Source of the DNA: Agarivorans sp. Toyoura001
Lineage (GTDB): Bacteria; Pseudomonadota; Gammaproteobacteria; Enterobacterales; Celerinatantimonadaceae
NCBI RefSeq assembly: GCF_005405585.1
Contig: NZ_BJEQ01000001.1
Span: forward strand, 1 to 64,000
Length of the DNA: 64,000 bases
Reading direction: 5' to 3'
Both the position numbers and the translations under genes were made by a program. Positions 18,636-27,069 of the stretch are shown here, in pieces. Within the stretch, counting starts at the first letter, position 1. Each line of letters starts with the position of its first letter. The notes under the pieces are model-generated. The model was not told the origin of the DNA and did no database searches. It saw only the letters and a list, made by a program, of their open reading frames with translations.

Positions 18636-19712
18636 CTAGCCCAATCGCTCTAAACGGTAATCACCACTTAGCACATCTTGCCACCATTGCTGATTGTTTA
18701 AATACCACATAACAGTTTTACGAATGCCTGTTTCAAAGCTTTCTTCTGGCGTCCACCCCAGTTCATTAGCAATTTTAGAAGCATCTATCGCGTAACGCGC
18801 ATCATGTCCTGGGCGATCTTTAACAAAGGTAATGAGGTCTTCAAAGTGACTGTGGCCTGCCGCCGCGAGTTTGGCTTTAGCCTCACTAGGGGCGAGCTCT
18901 TCTAACAAACTACAAATAGTGCGTACTACATCTATATTGGTTTTCTCATTATGGCCACCAATGTTGTAGGTCTCCCCTACCTCACCGGTAGTCACCACTT
19001 TGTAAAGCGCACGAGCGTGGTCTTCGACATACAGCCAATCGCGAATTTGCAAACCATCACCGTATACTGGTAAGGCTTTGGCCTCCAAGGCATTTAAAAT
19101 AACATGCGGGATAAGTTTTTCAGGGAAGTGATAAGGCCCATAATTATTAGAGCAATTAGTGATAACAATCGGCAAGCCGTAGGTACGATGCCAAGCGCGT
19201 ACTAAGTGATCACTTGAGGCTTTAGAGGCTGAATAGGGAGAGCTAGGCGCATAAGGCGTAGTTTCTAAAAATAAACCTTCGGTACCTTCTAAGTCACCAT
19301 ACACCTCATCGGTAGAGATATGATGGAAACGAAAGTCATCTTTAGCCTTCCCCTCTAAACCCGCCCAATACTCGCGCGCTGCTTCTAACAAGGTGTAAGT
19401 ACCAACAATATTGGTTTGAATAAACTCACCTGGGCCATCTATTGAGCGGTCGACATGGCTCTCTGCCGCTAAATGCATTACCGCCGTTGGCTTAAACTCA
19501 GCAAAAGCTTTGGCCATAGCAGCACTGTCACAGATATTGGCCTGTAAAAAGTGATAACGCGGATTAGATTCCACCGCATCTAAAGAGGCCACATTACCGG
19601 CATAAGTCAATGCATCAACGTTTAATACACCATCGTTGGTATTATCTATAATATGGCGCACCACCGCGCTGCCAATAAAACCGGCGCTGCCGGTTATGAG
19701 GATCTTATTCAT
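18636..19712 (-). CDS. rfbB: dTDP-glucose 4,6-dehydratase, copy 1
   Basis: NAD-dependent dehydratase making dTDP-4-keto-6-deoxyglucose, 358 residues. Cofactor motif [12 protein letters not shown] near residue 7, [10 protein letters not shown] active-site segment, and [11 protein letters not shown] with the catalytic Tyr-x3-Lys. Its first eight or so residues (MNKILITGS) differ from copy 2 (MRILVTGG), marking the right edge of the identical block. It is the promoter-proximal gene of this rfb copy; about 210 bases of AT-rich sequence with no gene lie upstream. Confidence 0.96.
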   Translation of the reverse strand: MNKILITGSAGFIGSAVVRHIIDNTNDGVLNVDALTYAGNVASLDAVESNPRYHFLQANICDSAAMAKAFAEFKPTAVMHLAAESHVDRSIDGPGEFIQTNIVGTYTLLEAAREYWAGLEGKAKDDFRFHHISTDEVYGDLEGTEGLFLETTPYAPSSPYSASKASSDHLVRAWHRTYGLPIVITNCSNNYGPYHFPEKLIPHVILNALEAKALPVYGDGLQIRDWLYVEDHARALYKVVTTGEVGETYNIGGHNEKTNIDVVRTICSLLEELAPSEAKAKLAAAGHSHFEDLITFVKDRPGHDARYAIDASKIANELGWTPEESFETGIRKTVMWYLNNQQWWQDVLSGDYRLERLG

Positions 19713-19925
19713 TTATAGGGTCACTTAACATTGAAAATAAAGGAATATTTAAAAACTACCGTATAGTAACAAATCATAGGCATTTTTCCCCCATTCGTTA
19801 AACCTTTCTCGATCCACTCCTAAAAACACCTTCCAGATTGCTGTAAACCATAAGCTTCGGCCATTGGTTAAGCAATCTTTTGCCGACTTATTCAAGTTCT
19901 TAGATACCAGATCGCTGTACCTAAT

Positions 19926-20193
19926 TTAGTCGTGGTACCGACACGAAATTGTCGTTATCGCTTGATCATAGACTGCGTAAACAAGCCTAGTCGTGTCACA
20001 AATACGACGAGACCCAAAACCAGATAAATTCTCTTTTAACTGCTTGTTTGCCGATGCCTTCAAATGGAGAGCGCTTAACATCATTGATGAGTTTGTTGAT
20101 GCGCTTGAGTGTTTTCTTATCTCTAGTTTGCCAATATAAGTAGTCATCCCAAGCGTCATCTGTCCACAACAATAAGCGTTGACTACTACTCAT
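19926..20193 (-). pseudogene. YoeB/Txe-family toxin, frameshifted
   Basis: Remnant of a YoeB-type mRNA interferase. The first part reads WDDYLYWQTRDKKTLKRINK and SPFEGIGKQ, matching the YoeB N-terminal two thirds. The rest (KENLSGFGSRRI, then RLVYAVYDQ and the terminal CRYHD) is found only in another frame, so a small indel near 20035-20055 has broken the gene. The family tryptophan in SGFWSRR is also Gly here. It overlaps the end of the degraded antitoxin gene, the normal yefM-yoeB arrangement. Non-functional by inference. Confidence 0.8.
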
Positions 20194-20440
20194 CAATAAA
20201 CTCTCGAGCTGTTGTTTTACCCGCGCGCTACTGTGCTATTGAACGATTTAAGTGTTCCGTGTTTTAAGGAGAGCGTAGCAGGTGAGCTGTCACCATAAGG
20301 CTGTTGTAGTAAGCTAAAGACATAACTACAGCATCTTCAGAGTCACGACCTGTAATGACGGTTGTATCAGCATCATTAACTACACCAACTAAAACAGCTT
20401 TTAGACCATTTCTCGCTTCAGTAAAAGATACGATTTTCAT
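20186..20440 (-). pseudogene. YefM/Phd-family antitoxin, interrupted by two stop codons
   Basis: The frame from the ATG at 20440 encodes a recognisable YefM N-terminal domain (SFTEARNGLKAV, then AVVMSLAYYNSL and LLRSP). A TAA follows LLRSP. Beyond it the same frame continues with NTEHLNRSIAQ, a TAG, then RAGKTTAREFIDE and a stop at 20186-20188 adjoining the toxin start. The full-length family pattern is thus present but cut by two nonsense codons. A short N-terminal DNA-binding fragment of about 58 residues might still be made. Confidence 0.75.
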
Positions 20441-20449
20441 AAGGGTCTT

Positions 20450-20459
20450 TACATGTACA
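20450..20459. promoter_or_regulatory. Possible YefM operator remnant
   Basis: The overlapping palindromes TACATGTA and TGTACA lie about ten bases upstream of the yefM start. E. coli YefM is known to bind TGTACA cores in its own promoter. Only one short core is seen, so this could be chance. Confidence 0.35.
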
Positions 20460-20718
20460 GTTAATGGCACAAGTGTAGCTTTCACACACTAACTTGTAGA
20501 GAAAACCGGACATGAGGTATTAATAAGGCAACGTAAACGCTTAATGAACCAATAAAGCTCTATTCAGAGCCACCGATTTCAGCATTCCTGGGCCTAAGGT
20601 CCGATATCATCAGCTGGGGGGCATATAAGCGCTGGGGATCTGCCTTAATCGTTTGTTGGTTACGTGCCAAAGTGACACAACGGTTGCTAAACTCACACTC
20701 TAAGCCCATAACATTTAG

Positions 20719-20735
20719 TGTGACATTTTGACACA
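20719..20735. promoter_or_regulatory. Candidate autoregulatory operator of the DUF1778/GNAT module
   Basis: Imperfect palindrome TGTGACA-TTT-TGACACA (one mismatch per arm) placed 14 bases before the DUF1778 start codon, just upstream of the GGAG ribosome site. Ribbon-helix-helix antitoxins of this family repress their own promoter by binding such sites. A related half site (GTGACACAAC) lies about 60 bases upstream. Confidence 0.45.
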
Positions 20736-20749
20736 ACTGGAGAATCACT

Positions 20750-21043
20750 ATGGCTACTACATTACCACGCATCACAGCGAGAGTTGATGTGGATACACAA
20801 GATTTGCTAACTAAAGAGGCTGCTATTGCTGGAATGTCTAGCATTAACTCATTCGTTTTAAGCGCTACCGTTGAAAAGGCGAAGCAAGTCATTGAACGTG
20901 AACAAGCACTCAAACTCAGCCAAGCAGACGCAATCCTACTTATGGACGCTCTCGATAAGCCTGCAAGTGTCAATTCAGAACTTAAAGCTGCTGCTAGTCG
21001 TTTGAGAATAAAACTCAATGATGAATACGGTACTTCTCGATAA
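20750..21043 (+). CDS. DUF1778 ribbon-helix-helix antitoxin (TacA-like)
   Basis: 97-residue antitoxin of the DUF1778 family. The N-terminal ribbon-helix-helix region (ITARVDVDTQDLLTKEAAIAG, then SINSFVLSAT) binds DNA and the C-terminal tail normally wraps the GNAT toxin. It has a good GGAG ribosome site and is intact, unlike the toxin gene it overlaps by 26 bases. It may now act only as a solitary repressor. Confidence 0.88.
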   Translation: MATTLPRITARVDVDTQDLLTKEAAIAGMSSINSFVLSATVEKAKQVIEREQALKLSQADAILLMDALDKPASVNSELKAAASRLRIKLNDEYGTSR

Positions 21044-21515
21044 AGCAAAACATGACAGAAACCGATTCAACTGCGGAACTGAAGCATTAAACAATTACTT
21101 AAAAGTAATGGCGAGTCAGCAAGCTAAAAAAGACAACACTAGAACATTTGTTTTGGAAGATGAAAACAATGAACAACATGTCATTGGTTTTTATACGCTA
21201 ACAATGACGCCTATTGACTTGAAAGCGCTACCGGCAAAGCTTCAGAAAAAGCACCAGTCAACCACCTCAGGTGGTTTAATCGCTCGTTTAGCAGTAGATG
21301 ACCGATACAAAGGCAACGGTTACGGCTAATGGCTTTTGATTGATGCCTTGAGAAAACTACTCACAGCGAGTGATAGCGTGGCTTTACCTATCGTAGCTGT
21401 TGACGCCAAAGGTGGTGCTAAACAATTTTACAAACGGTATGGTTTTACTGCGTTTCAGGACGCCGACAACAAGTTATTTATTACAATCGCTGATGTCAGA
21501 GCGAGCTTAGACTAG
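21018..21515 (+). pseudogene. TacT-like GNAT acetyltransferase toxin with in-frame stop
   Basis: The first 103 codons give a GNAT toxin N-terminus (FNCGTEALNNYLK, VIGFYTLT, GLIARLAVDDRYKGNGYG). A TAA at 21327-21329 interrupts it inside the acetyl-CoA binding loop. The same frame continues past the stop with WLLIDALRKLL, then AKGGAKQFYKRYGF and a stop at 21513-21515, giving a family-typical 165-residue length. A single GAA to TAA change would explain it. Without the C-terminal half the enzyme should be inactive. Such toxins acetylate aminoacyl-tRNA. Confidence 0.85.
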
Positions 21516-21586
21516 TCGAGTTTAACCAATGACTTAACAACTTTTTAAAAAATTAGGCCCGAACTCAACTACGAACTGCGACATTG

Positions 21587-21810
21587 TTAATTCTCAAGCG
21601 CCTCCATCATTCCTTTGAAAATGACTGCGGATTGCTTGAACCCCAAACACTTTTTCGGGTGATAGTTTATTCTACGCAGAGCCCTTTCAATATCGTCATC
21701 ACCGACTGCTATTAGGTCTGTTCCTTTTTTAACGTATTGTCTCAATAAGCCATTGGCGTTTTCATTGGATCCTCGCACCCATGTTCTGTAAGGGTAAGAA
21801 GAGTTAATAC
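21587..21810 (-). pseudogene. IS30-family transposase C-terminal remnant
   Basis: The frame reads YPYRTWVRGSNENANGLLRQY then KGTDL and a terminal KCLGFKQSAVIF, matching the conserved C-terminal end of the IS30 DDE transposase (WERGTNENTNG and RKxLGFKTPxEVF in the family). The final catalytic glutamate region is present, but the N-terminal three quarters are absent. No terminal inverted repeats were recognised. It marks past insertion activity between the two rfb copies. Confidence 0.8.
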
Positions 21811-21841
21811 TATTTGGGCACCCCGCCGTATTGAACAGAAA

Positions 21842-22615
21842 TTACAGTAACGTTTTAGGTGTTACCAAACCTATTTTCGACATTAAGAAGCGAACAACAC
21901 TCGATACGTGCCAATAAAAGTGTTTAGAGAATATTTTCCTGTTGGCATGCTTCGCAAGGTGTAACATTCTGATATCTGGATAAAAAGTCAGAGGAACACC
22001 CATTTGTTTACTTCGAAAACAAATATCGATGTCTTCACAGTACATAAAGTAACCCTGATCGAAACCCTTCAACTGTTGATAGAGAGAGCTTTTAAATGCT
22101 AGGAATGAACCTGCTGCCCAATCAACTGATATTGGAGTTAACACCTTGCTTTTATCGATCTGGGTATTATTGCCCAAGCCAAGAAAAGATTTCACTAATT
22201 CGAACAAAGAGGGAAAGTGCCGAATAGAGTTATCTGGAATAGTAAAGTCTTCATCTTTGTAGAGGTTGACCCCTGCTAATTGGCAATTATCCAACTTCAT
22301 CCGTTCCAGAAGTTGTTTAAATACAGCAGAAGTAGACACTACATCTGGGTTAAACACACAAAAAATATCGTCAGGTTTCATACCAAGTTGATGTTGACAA
22401 TAGCGATATACCATATTGTTGTTATGGCCAAAACCTAAGCCATAATCACTATCAATGTAGTGAATACCGTGCCCTTCAAAATAAGGAAGTAACTCAGGCT
22501 CTTTTTTATTTATTTTGACAACAACATGAAAATGCTTGGCAAGCTCAAGTAAGCAGCCTAACTCTTGAATCAATTTCCCATGTCCATGAGATACAACCGA
22601 TATAAAAACCGACAT
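21842..22615 (-). CDS. Glycosyltransferase family 2
   Basis: 257-residue GT-A enzyme. It starts SVFISVVSHGHG, has the metal-binding FNPDVV segment near residue 97, and a MYCEDIDICFRSK motif typical of WbbL-type rhamnosyltransferases. It lies 31 bases downstream of rfbD copy 2, so it probably forms the end of that operon and may use dTDP-rhamnose (inference). Its downstream side is the IS30 remnant, indicating an insertion-damaged edge. Confidence 0.82.
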   Translation of the reverse strand: MSVFISVVSHGHGKLIQELGCLLELAKHFHVVVKINKKEPELLPYFEGHGIHYIDSDYGLGFGHNNNMVYRYCQHQLGMKPDDIFCVFNPDVVSTSAVFKQLLERMKLDNCQLAGVNLYKDEDFTIPDNSIRHFPSLFELVKSFLGLGNNTQIDKSKVLTPISVDWAAGSFLAFKSSLYQQLKGFDQGYFMYCEDIDICFRSKQMGVPLTFYPDIRMLHLAKHANRKIFSKHFYWHVSSVVRFLMSKIGLVTPKTLL

Positions 22616-22646
22616 ATAGAGAATGAATCCTTAATAAACCTGTAAA

Positions 22647-23522
22647 TTACAACGTGGCAACGACCCTAGATAAGGCGCTGCGCCAATCACTGGCTCCCAC
22701 ACCCCAAGCATCAAACATACTGCTACAATCCATCACTGAGTACGCTGGACGTGGCGCCGGTAGTGGGTAGTCTTCGGTCTTAATCGCGTTTAACGTTGCT
22801 GCGTTGGTCAACTTGCCTTGGGCAAGTCCCTCAGCCAAAATCGCTCTGGTAAAACCATGCCAAGAGGTGGGTAAATCCCCACAGTGGTGATAAGAGCCCC
22901 AAGCGGTGTTGCCGCCTTTTATTTGCGCACAACAATGTAAAATAGCCGCGGCTAAATCCCCTGCATAGTTGGGGCAGCCATATTGGTCGGCAATGACGCC
23001 TAGCTCTTCTCGCTCACCACCTAAGCGCAGCATGGTTTTCACAAAGTTGTTCCCATACTCCGAGAATACCCAGGCGGTGCGAATAATAATATGTTCCGCT
23101 AAGGTATTACGCACTGCTTCTTCCCCCTGCCATTTGGTTTCACCATAAATCCCTAAAGGCTTGGCTGGGTGAGTGGGTAAATAAGGGGTGGTAGCAGTGC
23201 CGTCAAACACATAATCGGTAGAGACATGAATGATAGGGATGCCCACTTGCTTGGCAGCCTTAGCCAAATATTCAGGGCCCTTGGCGTTTATTGCTGTTGC
23301 TAACTCCACTTCTGTTTGCGCTTTATCTACGGCAGTATGCGCAGCGGCATTTACAATAACATCCGGTTGAGTACTAGCAACAAAATCGATTACGGCCTGC
23401 TCATTGGTAATATCCAAATCTTGGAAGTCAGTAGCGATTACCGTAAATTGCGGGTTAGTTTCGGCAAGGTCTTGCAGACATGAACCTAGTTGCCCATTGG
23501 CACCAGTTAGCAATATTTTCAT
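22647..23522 (-). CDS. rfbD: dTDP-4-dehydrorhamnose reductase, copy 2
   Basis: Second copy of RfbD, 291 residues, with the same cofactor (GANGQLG) and YGETK motifs. Identical to copy 1 up to about residue 214, then different at about nine positions (GKLTNAATLNA onward). The divergence is at the DNA level too, starting left of 22882. Both copies look catalytically complete. Confidence 0.96.
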   Translation of the reverse strand: MKILLTGANGQLGSCLQDLAETNPQFTVIATDFQDLDITNEQAVIDFVASTQPDVIVNAAAHTAVDKAQTEVELATAINAKGPEYLAKAAKQVGIPIIHVSTDYVFDGTATTPYLPTHPAKPLGIYGETKWQGEEAVRNTLAEHIIIRTAWVFSEYGNNFVKTMLRLGGEREELGVIADQYGCPNYAGDLAAAILHCCAQIKGGNTAWGSYHHCGDLPTSWHGFTRAILAEGLAQGKLTNAATLNAIKTEDYPLPAPRPAYSVMDCSSMFDAWGVGASDWRSALSRVVATL

Positions 23523-24058
23523 TACGCGAATAGTTCCTTTAAGGCCAAACCTTGCTTATCTTTATCTGAGAGCAACACATCTTTAAGTGGCCACTGTATA
23601 CCCACGTCACTATCATCCCAAGCTAAGCAGCCTTCATCACTTGGGTCATAGTAATCGGTACATTTGTACTCAAAATCAGCCACTTCACTGGTCACGACAA
23701 AGCCATGGGCCAAGCCTGGCGGCACCCAAAACTGGCGTTTGTTTTCTTCACTGAGCACCACCCCAGCCCAACTGCCAAAAGTGGGAGAGTCAGGGCGGAT
23801 ATCCACAGCCACATCAAACACACTACCGCGTACTACGCGTACTAACTTGCCTTGCGGCTTACTCTTTTGAAAATGCAGACCGCGTAATACACCTAATCCT
23901 GAGCGGGAGTGGTTATCTTGCACAAAATCCATATCAATATTTAGCGCCGTTTTATAACGCTCGGCTTGGAAGGTCTCTAGAAAAAAGCCGCGCTCATCAC
24001 CAAACACCTTAGGCTCGATGATTTTTACATCGGCGATACACGTCTCTAACACGTTCAC
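23522..24058 (-). CDS. rfbC: dTDP-4-dehydrorhamnose 3,5-epimerase, copy 2
   Basis: 178 residues, identical to the copy at 17155-17691, with His62 in LRGLHFQ and the FEYKCTDYY segment. Same one-base junction with rfbD. Redundant with copy 1 unless the two are expressed differently. Confidence 0.96.
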   Translation of the reverse strand: MNVLETCIADVKIIEPKVFGDERGFFLETFQAERYKTALNIDMDFVQDNHSRSGLGVLRGLHFQKSKPQGKLVRVVRGSVFDVAVDIRPDSPTFGSWAGVVLSEENKRQFWVPPGLAHGFVVTSEVADFEYKCTDYYDPSDEGCLAWDDSDVGIQWPLKDVLLSDKDKQGLALKELFA

Positions 24059-24093
24059 TGTTACATTCCTTAATCTTATTGCTGGCTTGGTGC

Positions 24094-24993
24094 TTACGCG
24101 TGCTGCTCGTCTAAAAGCCGTTGTAAGTATTGCCCATAGCCGGTTTTTTTCAGGGCATTAGCCTGAGCCTGCAAGCCTTGCTCACTCAGCCAACCTTGGT
24201 GAAAAGCAATCTCTTCTAAGCACGCGACTTTTAAGCCTTGGCGATGTTCAATGGTTTGTACGTATTGACCTGCTTCTAATAAGGAGTCATGCGTGCCGGT
24301 ATCTAACCACGCAAAACCGCGGCCGAGCAGCTCTACATTCAGCATGCCTTTTTCAAGATACGCCATGTTCACATCGGTAATCTCTAGCTCACCGCGTGGC
24401 GATGGCTTAATGGCTTTAGCAATCTCTACTACGCGGTTATCATAAAAATACAAACCGGTGACTGCGTAGTTTGATTTAGGCTGTGCTGGCTTCTCTTCAA
24501 TGCTTAAAGCCTTGCCCTGTTTATCGAACTCCACCACACCAAAGCGCTCTGGGTCGGTAACATGATAACCAAATACGGTAGCGCCAGTGGCTTTACCAGT
24601 AGCATTTAATAACTTATTACTAAAATGCTGGCCATAAAAAATATTGTCACCCAAAATTAGTGCAACATTATCATCACCAATAAATTGCTCACCAATAATA
24701 AAGGCTTGGGCTAGGCCATCTGGGCTAGGCTGCTCGGCATAACTCAAGTTAATACCAAATTGGCTACCATCGCCCAGCATTTTTTGATAATTGGGTAAAT
24801 CTTCGGGAGTAGAAATAAGCAAAATATCTTTAATGCCAGAAAGCATTAATACCGAGAGCGGGTAAAAAATCATCGGCTTATCGTAAATTGGCAATAACTG
24901 TTTAGAGGTACCCATAGTAATAGGATGCAAGCGGGTACCACTGCCGCCGGCCAATACAATCCCTTTGTAGGGTTTAGCACTGATGTTATTCAT
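24094..24993 (-). CDS. rfbA: Glucose-1-phosphate thymidylyltransferase, copy 2
   Basis: 299 residues, identical to the copy at 17727-18626, with the GGSGTRLHP signature. Lies wholly inside the repeated block. Confidence 0.96.
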   Translation of the reverse strand: MNNISAKPYKGIVLAGGSGTRLHPITMGTSKQLLPIYDKPMIFYPLSVLMLSGIKDILLISTPEDLPNYQKMLGDGSQFGINLSYAEQPSPDGLAQAFIIGEQFIGDDNVALILGDNIFYGQHFSNKLLNATGKATGATVFGYHVTDPERFGVVEFDKQGKALSIEEKPAQPKSNYAVTGLYFYDNRVVEIAKAIKPSPRGELEITDVNMAYLEKGMLNVELLGRGFAWLDTGTHDSLLEAGQYVQTIEHRQGLKVACLEEIAFHQGWLSEQGLQAQANALKKTGYGQYLQRLLDEQHA

Positions 24994-25002
24994 AAATGGC
25001 TC

Positions 25003-26076
25003 CTAGCCCAATCGCTCTAAACGGTAATCACCACTTAGCACATCTTGCCACCATTGCTGATTGTTTAAATACCACATAACAGTTTTACGAATGCCTGTTT
25101 CAAAGCTTTCTTCTGGCGTCCACCCCAGTTCATTAGCAATTTTAGAAGCATCTATCGCGTAACGCGCATCATGTCCTGGGCGATCTTTAACAAAGGTAAT
25201 GAGGTCTTCAAAGTGACTGTGGCCTGCCGCCGCGAGTTTGGCTTTAGCCTCACTAGGGGCGAGCTCTTCTAACAAACTACAAATAGTGCGTACTACATCT
25301 ATATTGGTTTTCTCATTATGGCCACCAATGTTGTAGGTCTCCCCTACCTCACCGGTAGTCACCACTTTGTAAAGCGCACGAGCGTGGTCTTCGACATACA
25401 GCCAATCGCGAATTTGCAAACCATCACCGTATACTGGTAAGGCTTTGGCCTCCAAGGCATTTAAAATAACATGCGGGATAAGTTTTTCAGGGAAGTGATA
25501 AGGCCCATAATTATTAGAGCAATTAGTGATAACAATCGGCAAGCCGTAGGTACGATGCCAAGCGCGTACTAAGTGATCACTTGAGGCTTTAGAGGCTGAA
25601 TAGGGAGAGCTAGGCGCATAAGGCGTAGTTTCTAAAAATAAACCTTCGGTACCTTCTAAGTCACCATACACCTCATCGGTAGAGATATGATGGAAACGAA
25701 AGTCATCTTTAGCCTTCCCCTCTAAACCCGCCCAATACTCGCGCGCTGCTTCTAACAAGGTGTAAGTACCAACAATATTGGTTTGAATAAACTCACCTGG
25801 GCCATCTATTGAGCGGTCGACATGGCTCTCTGCCGCTAAATGCATTACCGCCGTTGGCTTAAACTCAGCAAAAGCTTTGGCCATAGCAGCACTGTCACAG
25901 ATATTGGCCTGTAAAAAGTGATAACGCGGATTAGATTCCACCGCATCTAAAGAGGCCACATTACCGGCATAAGTCAATGCATCAACGTTTAATACACCAT
26001 CGTTGGTATTATCTATAATATGGCGCACCACCGCGCTGCCAATAAAACCGGCGCCGCCGGTGACTAATATTCGCAT
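25003..26076 (-). CDS. rfbB: dTDP-glucose 4,6-dehydratase, copy 2
   Basis: 357 residues, the same as copy 1 from about residue 9 onward, with STDEVYG and YSASK active-site motifs. The start region ([13 protein letters not shown]) is the more usual family form, so this copy may be the native one and copy 1 the chimera, or the reverse. The 156 bases upstream hold no gene and separate it from the glycosyltransferase at 26233. Confidence 0.96.
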   Translation of the reverse strand: MRILVTGGAGFIGSAVVRHIIDNTNDGVLNVDALTYAGNVASLDAVESNPRYHFLQANICDSAAMAKAFAEFKPTAVMHLAAESHVDRSIDGPGEFIQTNIVGTYTLLEAAREYWAGLEGKAKDDFRFHHISTDEVYGDLEGTEGLFLETTPYAPSSPYSASKASSDHLVRAWHRTYGLPIVITNCSNNYGPYHFPEKLIPHVILNALEAKALPVYGDGLQIRDWLYVEDHARALYKVVTTGEVGETYNIGGHNEKTNIDVVRTICSLLEELAPSEAKAKLAAAGHSHFEDLITFVKDRPGHDARYAIDASKIANELGWTPEESFETGIRKTVMWYLNNQQWWQDVLSGDYRLERLG

Positions 26077-26232
26077 GGTGTAAACCTACATTAAAACAAT
26101 GAGCTTCAAATATAAAAAGCACATATTAACTATCGACCAGATATCAATTGCAATCATTTGAATAATTAGGATTATATTGTGAGCATAAAACCCATTCCAA
26201 TACTAAAACTAACCATCAATATAGTCATCATT

Positions 26233-27069
26233 TTATCTATAATTGACAAATCCGTACCATAAGCCTCTAAAGAATTGATAAAAGTGGCCTTTTTTAAATT
26301 TAGTTTTTAAAAAAATATACTGATATATTTTCTTTAGTACAGCAAGGGTAAGTAAGTTTAGCTTAACGAAAGACAAATCTTTCCTTAGGAAAGCTCCAAG
26401 ACCAGATGCATAGCTATATGTTTTCATCAAGGCTATTTCACTACTTATTGGGTTGGGATGCCAAATATGAAGCTCTGGTGAGTAGACTATATTTTTCCCA
26501 TCTTTAATAAGTCTATAAATAAAATCGGGATCTTCGCAAGAGCCAAATTTGGTTCCTAGACCTAATTTTTCATCAAATGTTAAGTTAGATTGATATCTAA
26601 CAAACATTGTAGCTGATGAGGACACTTGATAAAAATTAAGATAGTTGACTTTCATTGCTTTTAGTGGCCAGTTTTTAAGAATATTCTCATTTTTATCGCG
26701 ATCAAATAACCGACCAATTAGTACATCAACATCTTTATTTTTTTCGAAGAAGTTGGCTACAAAGGTCAAAGTATCTTCATAATATGTACAGTCATCGTCT
26801 GGAAATCCGACCACACCACAGTTTGTCATACTCAAACCCAAATTTCTATTTAATGACAAACCGACATTTGGTGATGATATATGGTTGATCAACGATCCTT
26901 CATCGTAAGAGTGAAGAAAAGATAAAAACGTTGGTTCATTCTGATCGATAATCATAAGCTTTGGCACAACATTATCAGGTAATAGATCAATTGACTTTTT
27001 CATCGAGTCAATATACCTCTTCAACTCTGAATCTCTACCTAAGGTTGCTTGAATTAAAGTTATTTTCAC
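26233..27069 (-). CDS. Glycosyltransferase family 2
   Basis: 278-residue GT-A enzyme starting VKITLIQATLGRDSEL, with a FPDDDCTYY metal-binding motif and a CEDPDFIYRLIKDG segment. The frame is open to 27162, but that extension lies inside the upstream polymerase gene and encodes an odd hydrophobic leader. The GTG at 27069 is preceded by GGAGGGG, so I use it, giving a 35-base overlap with the polymerase gene. AT-rich like its upstream neighbours. Sugar specificity unknown. Confidence 0.82.
   Translation of the reverse strand: MKITLIQATLGRDSELKRYIDSMKKSIDLLPDNVVPKLMIIDQNEPTFLSFLHSYDEGSLINHISSPNVGLSLNRNLGLSMTNCGVVGFPDDDCTYYEDTLTFVANFFEKNKDVDVLIGRLFDRDKNENILKNWPLKAMKVNYLNFYQVSSSATMFVRYQSNLTFDEKLGLGTKFGSCEDPDFIYRLIKDGKNIVYSPELHIWHPNPISSEIALMKTYSYASGLGAFLRKDLSFVKLNLLTLAVLKKIYQYIFLKTKFKKGHFYQFFRGLWYGFVNYR

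Larger units (their letters stand above)
16515..19687. repeat. Direct repeat, copy 1: rfbBACD core (about 3.17 kb)
   Basis: This block appears identical, with a constant offset of 6367 bases, to 22882-26054. I compared both ends base by base: the first differing base outside the left edge is at 16514, and outside the right edge at 19688. Interior sections compared by eye and the encoded RfbC and RfbA proteins are the same. Flanking rfbD 3' and rfbB 5' sequence is clearly diverged. Confidence 0.93.
20441..20749. other. Intergenic region between the two toxin-antitoxin remnants
   Basis: About 310 bases without a supported gene. It separates the leftward yefM remnant from the rightward DUF1778 gene and must have held both promoters. 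It contains a TGTACA core at the left end and an imperfect palindrome at 20719-20735 near the right end. A minus-strand frame overlapping it is the shadow of the DUF1778 gene. Confidence 0.6.
22882..26054. repeat. Direct repeat, copy 2: rfbBACD core (about 3.17 kb)
   Basis: Partner of 16515-19687 with a constant 6367-base offset and no indel seen. Same orientation, so recombination between the copies could delete or amplify the roughly 6.4 kb unit carrying the TA remnants, IS30 remnant and one glycosyltransferase. Confidence 0.93.

Noticed and set aside
20560-21048. Minus-strand 162-codon open frame
   Set aside because: It is antisense to the DUF1778 antitoxin gene, has no recognisable domain, and the plus-strand gene has a ribosome site and a clear family match.
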